Below are positions 54,297 through 64,000 of a stretch of DNA of 64,000 nucleotides, one piece after another; the stretch's first letter is position 1; the number at the start of each line of letters is the position of its first letter. The notes beneath the pieces were generated by a model. That model was not told where the DNA came from. It ran no database searches and worked only from the letters and a program-made list of their open reading frames with translations. The stretch comes from Lepraria neglecta. Its lineage: Eukaryota; Ascomycota; Lecanoromycetes; Lecanorales; Stereocaulaceae. Both the position numbers and the translations under genes were made by a program. The stretch spans positions 3,286,001 to 3,350,000 of the forward strand of contig CM065648.1 in NCBI GenBank assembly GCA_033220425.1. The letters run 5' to 3'.

Positions 54297-55444
54297 ATGG
54301 TTCCGGCTCCAATGGCTCCTCTTAACGGCAACAGCAAGGGCGACCGCGTGTCTTGTCTTATTGACGAAATTTTAGCCTGTTGCGCTGAGTTGAGCGAATT
54401 TCCAGACTTGAAACCCTGTGTTAAGGTCAACAAGGCTTTTGAGAAGCTCGTGGGGCTGTGTAGCCAGTGTCCTGGTGAGGATGTTGTTACGAAGGTCTGT
54501 AGCTCTGGTCTTTCCCTTTTGCCTTCTTCTGCTTGTCATGGGCAGGATTTATTTCAAATGCCGACGCCGTGGTGCTAGGTCCTCTCTGATCCAAAGATCG
54601 TGGCAAGATCCCCACACCTGCGACAACTATGCTCAGAAGGTGAATATGAGCTTGAATCTCAATGGGCAGAGAAGATTTACCGTTGCAAGACGCTCAAGGA
54701 AGGTAAGCAAATCGAAGCAAAGCGCGCATGACGCATCGTTCCTACTTTTGTACAGAGACAAAGACTGACGAAAAGGGTCACACAGCAAATGAGATGCTCC
54801 AAACCTTCCCCTACTACTCCAACTATATCGACCTCGTCCGCATGGAACTCAATGCCCTCGCATCCGTCGCCCCAAACTTCTCTCTTCGGACCTGTGCCAT
54901 TCTAGGCTCCGGTCCTCTCCCATTGACCTCAATCTGCATCTCTCAACAGCTCGACAGCGCGCACGACAACATCACATGCCACAACGTCGACCAAGATGCT
55001 CTGGCCATCTCTTCCTCGAAAAAAATGTGCCGCGCCCTAGGCCTTACGGGTTCGAAAATGAGTTTCCAGTGTGCGGACGCTGGTAGCACAGATATGGACT
55101 TGAGCACGTTTGATGTGGTGTATTTGGCTGCGCTAGTGGGCGGGTCCAGTAAGCATAAGCAAAGGATTTTGGCCGATGTAGTTAAGGGGATGAGGCCTGG
55201 GGGGTTGGTAGTGCTTAGGAGTGCGCATTCGTTGAGACGGCTGCTGTATCCGGTCGGTATTCCATGGCGTGAGGCACGTCCAGTTTGGGGAAGCCTGCTA
55301 ATATACTGGCAGGTCGTCGAGGTGGGGAAAGAGATGGAGGCCGTTGGATTGAAGGTCCTCCTGGTTGTGCACCCGTACAATCATGTCATCAATTCGGTGG
55401 TCATAGCTGCTGCTGTTGAGACTCCATGTGCATGTTGCCCTTGA
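54297..55444 (+). CDS. nas: Nicotianamine synthase
   Basis: Three exons (54297-54494, 54597-54702, 54756-55444) encode 330 residues. The enzyme joins three aminocarboxypropyl groups from S-adenosylmethionine to make nicotianamine, a chelator of Fe, Cu, Zn and Ni. The N-terminal helical part includes CLIDEILACCAELSEFPDLK and, across the splices, HLRQLCSEGEYELESQWAEK. The SAM-binding core is CAILGSGPLPLTSICI (Gly152-Leu158), then CHNVDQDALAISSSKKMC, FDVVYLAALVGGS and GMRPGGLVVLRSAHSLRRLL. These are specific to the NAS family; similar genes are known in Neurospora and other filamentous fungi. The first intron has a GTCTGT donor and is the least certain; the second is canonical. The tail is Cys-rich (CACCP). 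Three iron-GATA sites lie upstream. Confidence 0.92.
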
Positions 55445-56791
55445 GTCTTGCGGGTGGACACAGAGCAGACGAATGTTGAGACATGCTATGCATGGAAAAT
55501 TTCAAGCAGGAGACAGAAGCACTTCTTTCCTTAGTAGAGATGTAGAAGTCATGTTGTAAATAAAAGAAGGTTAGCAGATCATATCAAAGGCCAGGTCCAT
55601 TCTTCACAGCGTGCAGCAATTGTACCGTGGTTTTCGTTATCGTCTACTGGTATGGCAACTCTGAGGGGCTGCTAGCCACATTAGAGTGTACGTGGGCACC
55701 TTCAACCGAAGCATATGGATGACCGAATTTGCGGATCCCGGCCAGTCTGCAGGATTCGCAGACCTTCTGTAGCTAAAGCTCGAGCTATCTGGACTCTCTC
55801 CAGTAAGTCTGCAAGAACCCAGAACCCCGTGAAGCCGCCCTGCACCCCAATATTTGTTGCATGAATGCCACTCATTATTCATGCTTCGGCTCGTATCGCA
55901 GCGATGTCTTGAACGTTCGGCCAAATACCACCATGCTCACCCAGAATGCCAAGCTCACTGACATCGGAAGGTGGTATCTGGGTGGAGCGGAGACGGGGAA
56001 TACTCCAAATGAATTTGCAGGCCGGAGTGCGATGATCGCGTGCTCACTCTGATCGTGGGATTGGTGACGGTCTGGTATATTCTATGAGCTATGTAGTAGC
56101 GGGCATTGAACAACTTCACATGAGCATAAAGTGGATAGGTCAGACTGCTTCACAGGTGAAATTCAAAGATGCGTAGGCGGGACGATTACGAATTGGCCTT
56201 CCATTATGGAACGCAAGTAGTGTATCCATGCTGACGCCACGGAGACGTTTTTCAAGATCTTGATGCTCAGAGGCAGCTTGATATCCTTGTTCCATCTTGT
56301 GATATCACATATCAGCCTTCTGTAACTCAGCAATGTTCATGTCTGGTCCCCGCGTGGGATAGTCCAATTCCGGTTCAATAGCCTTCGGGGCGGCGTCGCA
56401 TTCACTCGATTCCCTCAGTGAAGGATAGCAGGTTGATGAATGGACGGTTCATACTGTTGAGAAAGGCACAATAGTGTGCTGTGAGTGGAATGAGTGAATG
56501 AAGGCTATTGAGAATGCCAAAGTTCAATTGATAGTGAAACGGCGCTAGTCTCTGCATGGATGTGACTACCAACCTCCAAGCTACCCCCCTCTTCTCCACC
56601 AATCCTACCACTCACCCACCACACATTCGCTTTGCATCTCTGCTTCAGTATCGGTAAAGGGGAGTGTGAAATCAATGCTTCCTTCATTCCAAAAACGTGC
56701 AGCTGGTTTGCACTGAGCTACAACCGCCGCCGAGGCCTCGCTATTCCCCGCCGAAGAGCGCGTCCACCAACCATCCACCATCAACGCTACT
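55445..56791. other. Intergenic region
   Basis: 1.35 kb with no recognised gene between nicotianamine synthase and the demethylase. Short frames at 55637-55924 (minus) and 55861-56052 (plus) have no motif. Confidence 0.5.
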
Positions 56792-59700
56792 ATGCCTTCC
56801 TCCTTCAGAAAAGACGCGAGTCTTGCTCCGATTCGATATCGAACTCCTTCCCCGCCTATTCATGCCTTCGAACCCCTCTCCCCACTCCTCAACGGGGACC
56901 AGCCGGTCGAGGCGCTTGGTTTTGGTCTGCGGTGGGCGAGTAATAACACTGGCACTCGCAATGGGCGCAAGAGACCCTATATCTCACAGCACCAGGACGA
57001 AGATGGCGTGCACAGGGGAGACCACTCGTCTGGAGGCGCGATGGATGCCTTTGCCTCGATAGCGCTCGCTACCAAACCCAACGGCCTCTACAACTCGAAC
57101 ATATCGACCAGTACTCAACACATCAATGGATACCAGAACGGAGAGCGCCCTTCCAAGCGAGCTAGATCTGAGAAGCTGCCCTCGCTAGATTGGTCAAGAA
57201 AAGGGAAAGCCGCAGACGTCAGACCTGCCACGAGTTACGAGCAATCACCGGAGAGCAGAAGACTCGAGGCGGAGCTTCTCCTCAATTTCGCTCAGGAGGC
57301 GGCAAAGTACACCTCTCCATCGCCAGTTCTGTCGAAAGCCAACGCAAACCACATGCGCAGTTTCTCTGAAGCGTCAATGGTTGCCCCAACCGCGCCCCCA
57401 ACCCATGTCTCTCCAGATCAACGATACACTGTTGCGGACACTGGGAGGATTGCAGATGACCAAGATGAGCAAGGACCACCATTTTCGCCCATCTCGAACC
57501 CAGAAATAGACGACCAGCCCATTGCTTCGGAATCAGGCGTTGATCACGATGCAGCTACTGCCACAAACGATATCAACGAAGATCCCAAGCCTCCAGATGA
57601 CATAGAGTTTCAGATCGATGGTAATCTCGGCTCAGAACCGCCAGAACATTCCCAATCCAATGATCCCGACTCCACAAACAAGTATACCGTGCCAGATCTA
57701 AATGTCAGCGACGGGATTGGGATCAGCTCAGAGAAGTCCGAGGATGGAAACACTGCTCTGGCTTCTGTACTGGCCAGCAAAACGCAAGCAGAAGACAATG
57801 AGAAGGTTGACGAAGCGGCCACCGTACAGCCGTTGGACGATACTTTGCAGATGATGGAGGATGCATTTCGAGAACAAGGAGACGGGCACATTGTGAATGA
57901 ACAACCAGCTGACAACACAACTTCCGAAGTAGTCCAAGACCAGCTTCAAGGTAATTTGTTAGAGAATGAGTCACGAGTAATTCACGGTGCTTTGGGAGAC
58001 AAGGTGGACGCTTTAAATGAGCCGTCAATCACTAGCTCAGAAGATGCTGCACATCCTACATCACCGTTCCATACGGCCTTCGACGAAAGCAGTAGTGACA
58101 CTAGCATCGCTGACGCTCAGCCTCCATCAGCAATGGAACCGGCTGTATGTGCGGCTTGCAACTTTGCTCGCAACTCTGTCGCCATTGAGAAAGACGACAA
58201 TTCTACTTCCTGGATCAGCTGTGATGCTTGCAAAGATTGGTTTCATTTTGCATGTGCAGGTTTTAAGAGCGAGAGGGAGGTACGAAGCGTCGACAAATTC
58301 AGGTGTCGAAAATGCAAACCTGTCCATGGGGCTACAACTTACGTTCGAAAATCATCGCGTGCTCATAGCGCCATTGACTACGCGGGCTTACATCAAGGGG
58401 TTATTAAGACGTCTGATGAAAGCCCGGAGCACCATTACATCAAGCCAATCAAAGACGGAACCATCACTTTCCTACCTGAGAACTTCGCCAGAATGCGTCC
58501 CGAGTTGGTGACGGCTGAATACTTTGAGAAAGGGATTGGAATGAAGAAACCCATAGTAATCCCAGCAAGCTTGAATCCCCAACCAAAAATTCGTGCTTCC
58601 TCAGAGGCCGAAACACAATGCCAAACTGATGACGCATCTCCTCCGAACCCCCTAGACGACAGCGAAGTTGCCGAACGTTGGTTTTCCAGCCACCAGGAGC
58701 TAGAGTCTGTACCAGATCAAGGACAGGATGCTCTCGACATGGTCATACCCCAAGGTCTCACAGTCCGGCAAGTCTGTGAGCTTTACGGCCCTGAGGAGAA
58801 GGTGGAGGTCATTGATGTCAAGTCTCAAAACGGAGAGAATAAGAAGTGGAATATGAGACGATGGGCGGACTACTATGAAAACCTTAACAATAAAGTTGTC
58901 CGCAACGTCATTAGTCTCGAAGTGTCCCAAAGCAAATTGGGGAGACTGATCAGGCGCCCAAAGATTGTGCGAGATCTTGATCTACAGGACTCGGTTTGGC
59001 CTGAAGACCTGCTTGCCAAGGGAGAATATCCTAGAGTGCAGTTCTACTGCTTAATGTCAGTCGCTGATTGTTTCACTGACTTCCACATCGATTTTGGTGG
59101 ATCATCAGTCTTCTACCATATCTTAAAAGGCAAGAAGACCTTCCTCTTCATTCCGCCAAAAGAGAAGCACCTGAAGAAGTACGAGGAATGGTGCATGTCA
59201 CCAGCACAGAACTGGACGTTTTTGGGGGAACAGACAAAAGAATGCTACCGAGTGGATCTCTCAGAAGGGGATACGATGTTGATTCCTGCGGGCTGGATTC
59301 ATGCTGTATGGACTCCTGAAGATAGCTTGGTCATTGGTGGAAATTTCCTCACGCGGATGAACTTTGCTATGCAATTTCGAGTCGCTCAGGTTGAGAAGGC
59401 CACTGGAGTTGCAAGGAAATTTAGATATCCCAACTTCCAGAAGCTTCACTGGTACACTGCTCTACGTTATCTCGAAGACGATCCTCTGCCGAACAACGTC
59501 AAGGATCTGCTCCATTCTGGTTTTAGCTTTCACCGCGAGAAGCCAGCTCATTTAGAATTCGATGCCTGGGGTGAGAACTCGCGAGCTGGCTCGGAGAACT
59601 ACCACACAAGATACTATTCACAGTCAGAGCTCGATGGTTTACCTGACCTTGTGCGTTACCTGTTCAGGACAGCATTGATCGACAGTGGTAACATCACGGA

Positions 59701-61556
59701 TGGTATCTCGGCAGATACACGCAACGCCGTAAAGAAGTCGATTCCCAGGGGCCATGGGCATGGCGAGCCGCTTGAGGTTATCAAGACATTCGCGGCTTGG
59801 GTTTCTTGGAAACGCGGAGACGAGTCAATACCGCATTGGGCATACCCTGACGCTGTCCCGGAGGCTCTTGCACCTGACAAACTAAGTGCTGCTGCGATGA
59901 GGAAGCTTGACAGTGAAGCTGCGCTTTCTGCACCGAGACGACAATCTGCCCGTATGCAGTCTCAACAAGAAGCTTCAGAGAAGCTAGCAGTGTCACTAGA
60001 TCTTCCGTCCACATCCAAGCTTGCTTCCAGCTCTACTAATCTATCAACGCCTACGGGTGCGAAGAAATTGTCTTCTGACCCGGATGGACCAGGGAGAACT
60101 GACTCCAGCGCACAGAAGAGGCCCAGGACTGCATTAGGGATAGGTAGCGCTCATCGAAAGACAGCTTGTGAATCTTGTCGGAAAAGGAGACGAGCCTGCA
60201 AGCACAAGGAGCAGGTTGCAGCGATGCTTACGCCTCAAGGCTCTAATTCGGCTCCCACGCTACAGAGTGCAGCTACCTCGGTCAGCTCTGGAGCAATCGG
60301 CGGCCTTCCAACAGAAAGTCCAAGTACTTTCAGTAATATAGCGCCAGGAACGAATGATGGAATAGAGGTCGTTGTGCCAGAATCATATTCAATACTACAA
60401 CAACTCAATGACGAGCTCGCAAAAACCTTACCTCAGGATATTCGATCTGGCTTTGCTGAGGCTGAGCAACGAACGCCCGTCGACGTCAAGGTAGGCCTCG
60501 ATCCTGCCTCGCCGAACGCAATGCAAGGTCGACCTAGGCACAAGGCTTGCAATGATTGCCGAAAGAGCAAGGTTAGTAATATGCTTCCTATCGCTTTTGA
60601 GTAAAACCTAACAATTTTTATAGCGTCGTTGTGTTCATGATATCTTCGGCAACGAGGACCCAGTCAAGTTGATGGAGCAAGCAATACCACGGCCTCATGC
60701 GCGAAAGTCGAACATTCAGGGTAAGGCTACAGCGAAGAAGCCCACAACACCTACGAAAGCGGGTAGCCATATGAGTACTACGAACTATTGTAACCCTGTG
60801 TTGGATTCAACAGAATATGTAGCGCAAGTCAGCAGGCTAGCGCCGGTTGCGAACATGATAGCACAACCGTCAACATTTGAGCCCAGGATGTCTAGCTTGC
60901 CTGCCGCATCACTCCAAGCAACAGCAGAGCTTGCATTAGATCCGGCACTGTTCGCAGACAACCCCAGCAGCTTCATATACGAGAAGCCCATGACAGAATC
61001 GGTAATGGGTCAGGCGCCTTCAGCACGGGAGGCCGAATCAAACCCGAACCCCACAACGGAGCTTCCAGCACAGATAGACGAAGCCTGGCAGATGGATACC
61101 TCTTATCCTGCAACCGATGACAAGGTTGCCACAACCCCATTTGAGTCTAGAGAAAGCTACGAGCAACCAGCTTCATCACTAGTCTCCCCACCAGCCTCAT
61201 CACACGAAGACGTTGGTCACAGTCCCACAGTCGCAAAAGCTACCTGGACACCTTCAGGCTCTTCATCGCGGCAGTCCTCAAGTCAACCAAAGCAAACACG
61301 ACAACAGCAACGATACACGCCCGAATCAGGGCCAATGAGACGAGCGAGCAGTAGCTCGTACGGCGATAACAACATGACCAATGCAGCGGAGAAAGCAGCG
61401 TCTTCAACAGCGATAGAATCGCCCCTGTTTGATCAGAGGCTGAGCCATCAGAGTCTTAGTTTTGAGGCTGTGGCGGACGAGGAGAGTTTGAGATTAATCA
61501 AGGAGTTGCACGCGCAGGAGTACGGATTGAGGAGGAGGGGAAACGGCGTAATGTAA
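56792..61556 (+). CDS. jhd1: PHD-JmjC histone demethylase, JHD1/KDM2 type
   Basis: Two exons (56792-60571 and 60624-61556), 52-nt intron with a CTAAC branch, 1,570 residues. The protein should demethylate histone H3 Lys36 using Fe(II) and 2-oxoglutarate. The start MPSSFRKDASLAPIRYRTPS is a common opening in this fungal family. After about 440 disordered residues comes a PHD finger from Cys453 (VCAACNF, WISCDACKDWFHFACAGF, FRCRKCKP). The JmjC domain follows: YCLMSVADCFTDFHIDFGGS gives His765 and Asp767, KGKKTFLFIPP the cosubstrate lysine, and GWIHAVWTPEDS the second His (837). Near the C-terminus are two basic CX2CX6C motifs, C1126-C1136 (TACESCRKRRRACKHK) and C1253-C1263 (KACNDCRKSKRRC); the intron splits the second. 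The rest of the tail is Ser/Thr/Pro/Gln-rich. Confidence 0.93.
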
Positions 61557-62431
61557 TATCGGTGTCTACATATTTTCCGGCATCTTCAGGCAAGGTGGCG
61601 TTGCATGTTTATGAACATATACGACAGTCTTAGTGTCTTGGTTGCGGCGTTTTGGCGCTGCATATGACAGGGCGGGATGCTGAAATGTTGCCTCCACGGA
61701 GGTCACTCGAGTTGAGTTGGTGGCATACGATCTCGGTATACTTTAGGAAGCAAAGGCGTCTGCACTTGGAGGGAGCATGGCTATGGGTGGGTTTTTAATA
61801 CCTTCATTAAGAAGCAAATGAATCCCTTTTGTCAACTTATCAAACTACGTGCTCTTGCTCCCAACTTTCGGTGCAATCCATTTTGCGAATAGTTTGTAGA
61901 TTGCTTTCCCTCCCATACCAAAGAACATGGAAGATGAGTCCAAAGTCACCTAGTAGTCAACGATGATGGAACCTGCCCAAACCCTCGACTGTAGCGGTAG
62001 CGGGCAAGAAAGGACACTGTGGGGCATATAGCTGGCTGAGCATAGAATGGTTTCGTACCGATTTCTCAGCCACCAAGCATTCATCTTAAGATACCACACG
62101 ATTTTGCTTGTAGAGTAATAGAAGAAGCAAGTCTCATAATCACTATCTACATAACCCAAGGGTATCGTACAATGTCCAAGTTCCGAACGCGCCAGGCAAT
62201 CCACATCCACCCTCCCCATTGCGCTCATCGACCCACCCTAGAAGTGGAAATAAGGAATGCTTTCATAACAACCTGCAAGGCGCTCATACCATTATTCGAC
62301 GGACCTGCAAAGATATCTCGCGCTAGGCAAGAACATGCCCAGCGAAGATGCATCTGACATAGGAAATGTATGCGACCAGGGAGGGTTGAAGCTCTTTAGT
62401 GGGCGCGAGAGCTGAGAGAAGAGAGGGAGCT
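61557..62431. other. Intergenic region between convergent genes
   Basis: 0.87 kb between the 3' ends of the demethylase gene and the small basic protein gene. No gene was supported. Confidence 0.55.
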
Positions 62432-62880
62432 CTAAACAGCAGCTTTCTTGGGGCGACCTTTGCCATCGGTGCCCTTGATCTTCTTGGTGCCGGCAGCCTG
62501 CAAGAAACCCATTAGCTTAAACCCCCACATATACACATACTTCTGCACTTCCAAGGACGCGCCCGGCGTCCTCCACTACAAAACGTGTATACACATACCT
62601 TCTTCCCAGGCTTCCTCTCCACCTTCCCCTCCGCCTTCTCAACCAACCCTTTAACCTTATCCCCCACACTCGTCTTCTTCTTCGGCGCAGCCTTCTTCTT
62701 CTCCACGCGCCCCGTCGTCGTAGCCTTAGCGCGCGGCTTACTCATATTGGCCTTCGGCTTCCCTCCCGCCGTCTTGGTCGTGGTTTTGGTTTTGGTCTTG
62801 CGGGTTGTGGTGGTCGTGGGCTCGATGGTGAAGGGTTTGCGGGGGGCGGCGTTGCCGGTTGCGCCGCGGGTGAGGGCCAT
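62432..62880 (-). CDS. Small Lys-rich basic protein, histone H1-tail/HMG-like
   Basis: Exon 1 is 62599-62880 and exon 2 is 62432-62497, joined across a 101-nt intron (GTATGT...TGCAG, branch GCTAAT), giving 115 residues. Composition is dominated by Lys, Thr and Ala, with KAKATTTGRVEKKKAAPKKK and a short helix-like SVGDKVKGLVEKAEGKVERK. The second exon adds AAGTKKIKGTDGKGRPKKAA, where KGRPKK resembles an AT-hook core. The splice is required to give this basic ending; the unspliced frame runs into unrelated sequence. It is probably a nuclear or nucleolar DNA- or RNA-binding protein, but no defined domain was seen. Confidence 0.7.
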
Positions 62881-63490
62881 TGTTTCTTTGGTTTGGGGGA
62901 GGGAGAGGTGGATTTGGGTGAGGGTAGAGCTAAAGAGGAGGGTAAGCTTGGTGCATTTGGGCGTGTGGGTGTGGGAAGGGGAAGGCCGGTGGTGGTGGTG
63001 GTGGAAGGGGGAGTCCCGGCGCGTGAGAGCGCGGGCCGGGTTTGTTTATATTTCTGGGCGCGGGGCTTACTATTGTGGTACAGGTGGATCTGAAGCTGGA
63101 TCCTGAGTCGGACGCAGAAGGCGACTCTGATTCAAAGCTTCTGGGGTTTTAAAGATGTATGGTTGTTGAGATGTTCAAAAAGCAAGGGGTGTTGTTGTTG
63201 TGAGGAGGTACTGCAGTTTCAGAACCGGATAAGGCGCAAGGTTATTTTGGGTGTCACAGATCAAAACAACAACAAATGTATTAGCCAGCCTATTTTATGC
63301 ATTCCATAACCGCTTGCCATAAAGCTTCTAATAATGCTAGTAATGCTCCATAAAATGCTAAGGTATCAATCAAATGAAAATCAATGGTCTATTTTTGTTT
63401 CTGGTATCGCACGCAGATGGCCTTCCCACATCCTATCCGTTTTGTGCATGATGGTGCTGGTGAGATCGCAATCCTTCATGCGCCATTGAG
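62881..63490. other. Intergenic region
   Basis: Promoter of the small basic protein gene and 3' flank of the glutamate dehydrogenase gene. It includes a short GGT-repeat tract near 62991-63003. No gene seen. Confidence 0.5.
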
Positions 63491-64000
63491 TCACTGTTGA
63501 TTAAGCCTTGCCATTCTCTTCGTCATGCTTTGCGAATGTTAGCTGGTGATCTTTTAATGTAAGAAGATGGAGGGGACTTACAAATCGAAGAACGCGAATT
63601 GGCTTGGGCTGCTGCCGAACTCGTACACGAATCGACTGGCCAGGTAGCTACCAAAGATAGCACGGAGATAGTTGTCAGGTACCTAGATCAAGTTAGTAAA
63701 GAGTTTGCTCATACGGTCTGTGCTTGATGAGTTACAGAAGGCAACTCAGGTAGACTTACGCGTTCAATAATAGTAGCTAGTCCAATCTTCTCCAGTAGCA
63801 ACCTCGGCAGCGCATCTTCGAGAACCGAGTCTCGCAGCTCAGTGTTCTTCCAGAGATCCTGCTTTTGCAGTTCCTCGTCCAGATTTGTAATGGCAATGCT
63901 CAAAGTATCGCTGAGAGTGCTCCGTGCAATACCAGTCTGTTGATGTTCTCGCCAGATGGCTTCGAATTCAAGTCTGGCGTTGCGCTTGATTGTTTCCTGG
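63491..64000 (-). CDS. gdh2: NAD-specific glutamate dehydrogenase, C-terminal end (5' part outside window)
   Basis: Three exon parts (from beyond 64000 to 63760, 63582-63682, 63491-63527) encode the last 125 residues. The protein is the large fungal NAD-dependent glutamate dehydrogenase, which oxidises glutamate to 2-oxoglutarate and ammonium. The ending is characteristic: IARSTLSDTLSIAITNLDEE, LPRLLLEKIGLATIIERVPD, then NYLRAIFGSYLASRFVYEFG, QFAFFDFM and TKRMARLNQQ. Introns of 77 and 54 nt have clear GTAAGT donors and CAACATT/GCTAAC-type 3' regions. Without the last splice the frame would end two codons early (FFDL-stop), so the spliced form is preferred. The catalytic core lies beyond the window. 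Confidence 0.9.

Noticed and set aside
62585-63106. 173-codon plus-strand frame with long Val/Leu runs
   Set aside because: It is antisense to the Lys-rich small protein gene; the hydrophobic runs are the mirror of Lys codons.

Overview
The window is nuclear DNA of a filamentous ascomycete (Pezizomycotina), most likely a dothideomycete. The genes are compact, with short GT-AG introns of about 48-144 nt, most showing CTAAC/CTGAC-type branch points. The gene set is typically fungal: leashin/involucrin-repeat protein, Mep ammonium permease, CSC1-type channel, Flc/TRP-like protein, JHD1 demethylase and fungal nicotianamine synthase. All identifications are from reading the sequence; no database search was possible.

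Layout. 1-4700 is gene-poor and decayed: the 3' end of an F-box-like gene, a GA-rich microsatellite, a broken TauD-type dioxygenase gene and two related remnants of a membrane-protein gene. 4756-20236 is one giant two-exon gene for a leashin-like septal-pore/Woronin-body tether of about 5,138 residues, with Lys-rich repeats and an exact 177-bp internal duplication. 20784-22674 holds two small minus-strand conserved-type genes, one with an apparent one-base frameshift. An 1.8 kb intergenic region follows, with three diverged direct repeats and GATA sites, leading into an ammonium transporter (24461-26282). Convergent to it is glutamate decarboxylase (26853-28649). Then come a CSC1/TMEM63-type channel (29111-33113), hexokinase (34122-35744), a short mariner-type MITE (36195-36471), a Yippee-domain protein (36739-37449) and a NASP/Sim3 histone chaperone (37921-39400).

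39800-47050 is an accessory, partly decayed stretch: an ankyrin relic, a broken secreted-protein gene, a DUF7924 gene with a PD-(D/E)XK-like motif, and a spliced Ser/Pro-rich gene carrying a late in-frame stop. 47426-61556 returns to housekeeping genes: DNA polymerase epsilon subunit B (with an MBF-like inverted repeat upstream), an Flc/TRP-like membrane protein, nicotianamine synthase and a PHD-JmjC demethylase. The window closes with a small basic nuclear-type protein and the 3' end of NAD-specific glutamate dehydrogenase.

The most informative discovery is a cluster of three perfect ATCWGATAA sites (SreA/Fep1 iron-GATA type) within 33 bp, about 270 bp upstream of the nicotianamine synthase gene, which suggests iron-controlled production of a metal chelator. 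Several reading-frame breaks in the accessory parts may reflect C-to-T decay such as RIP.
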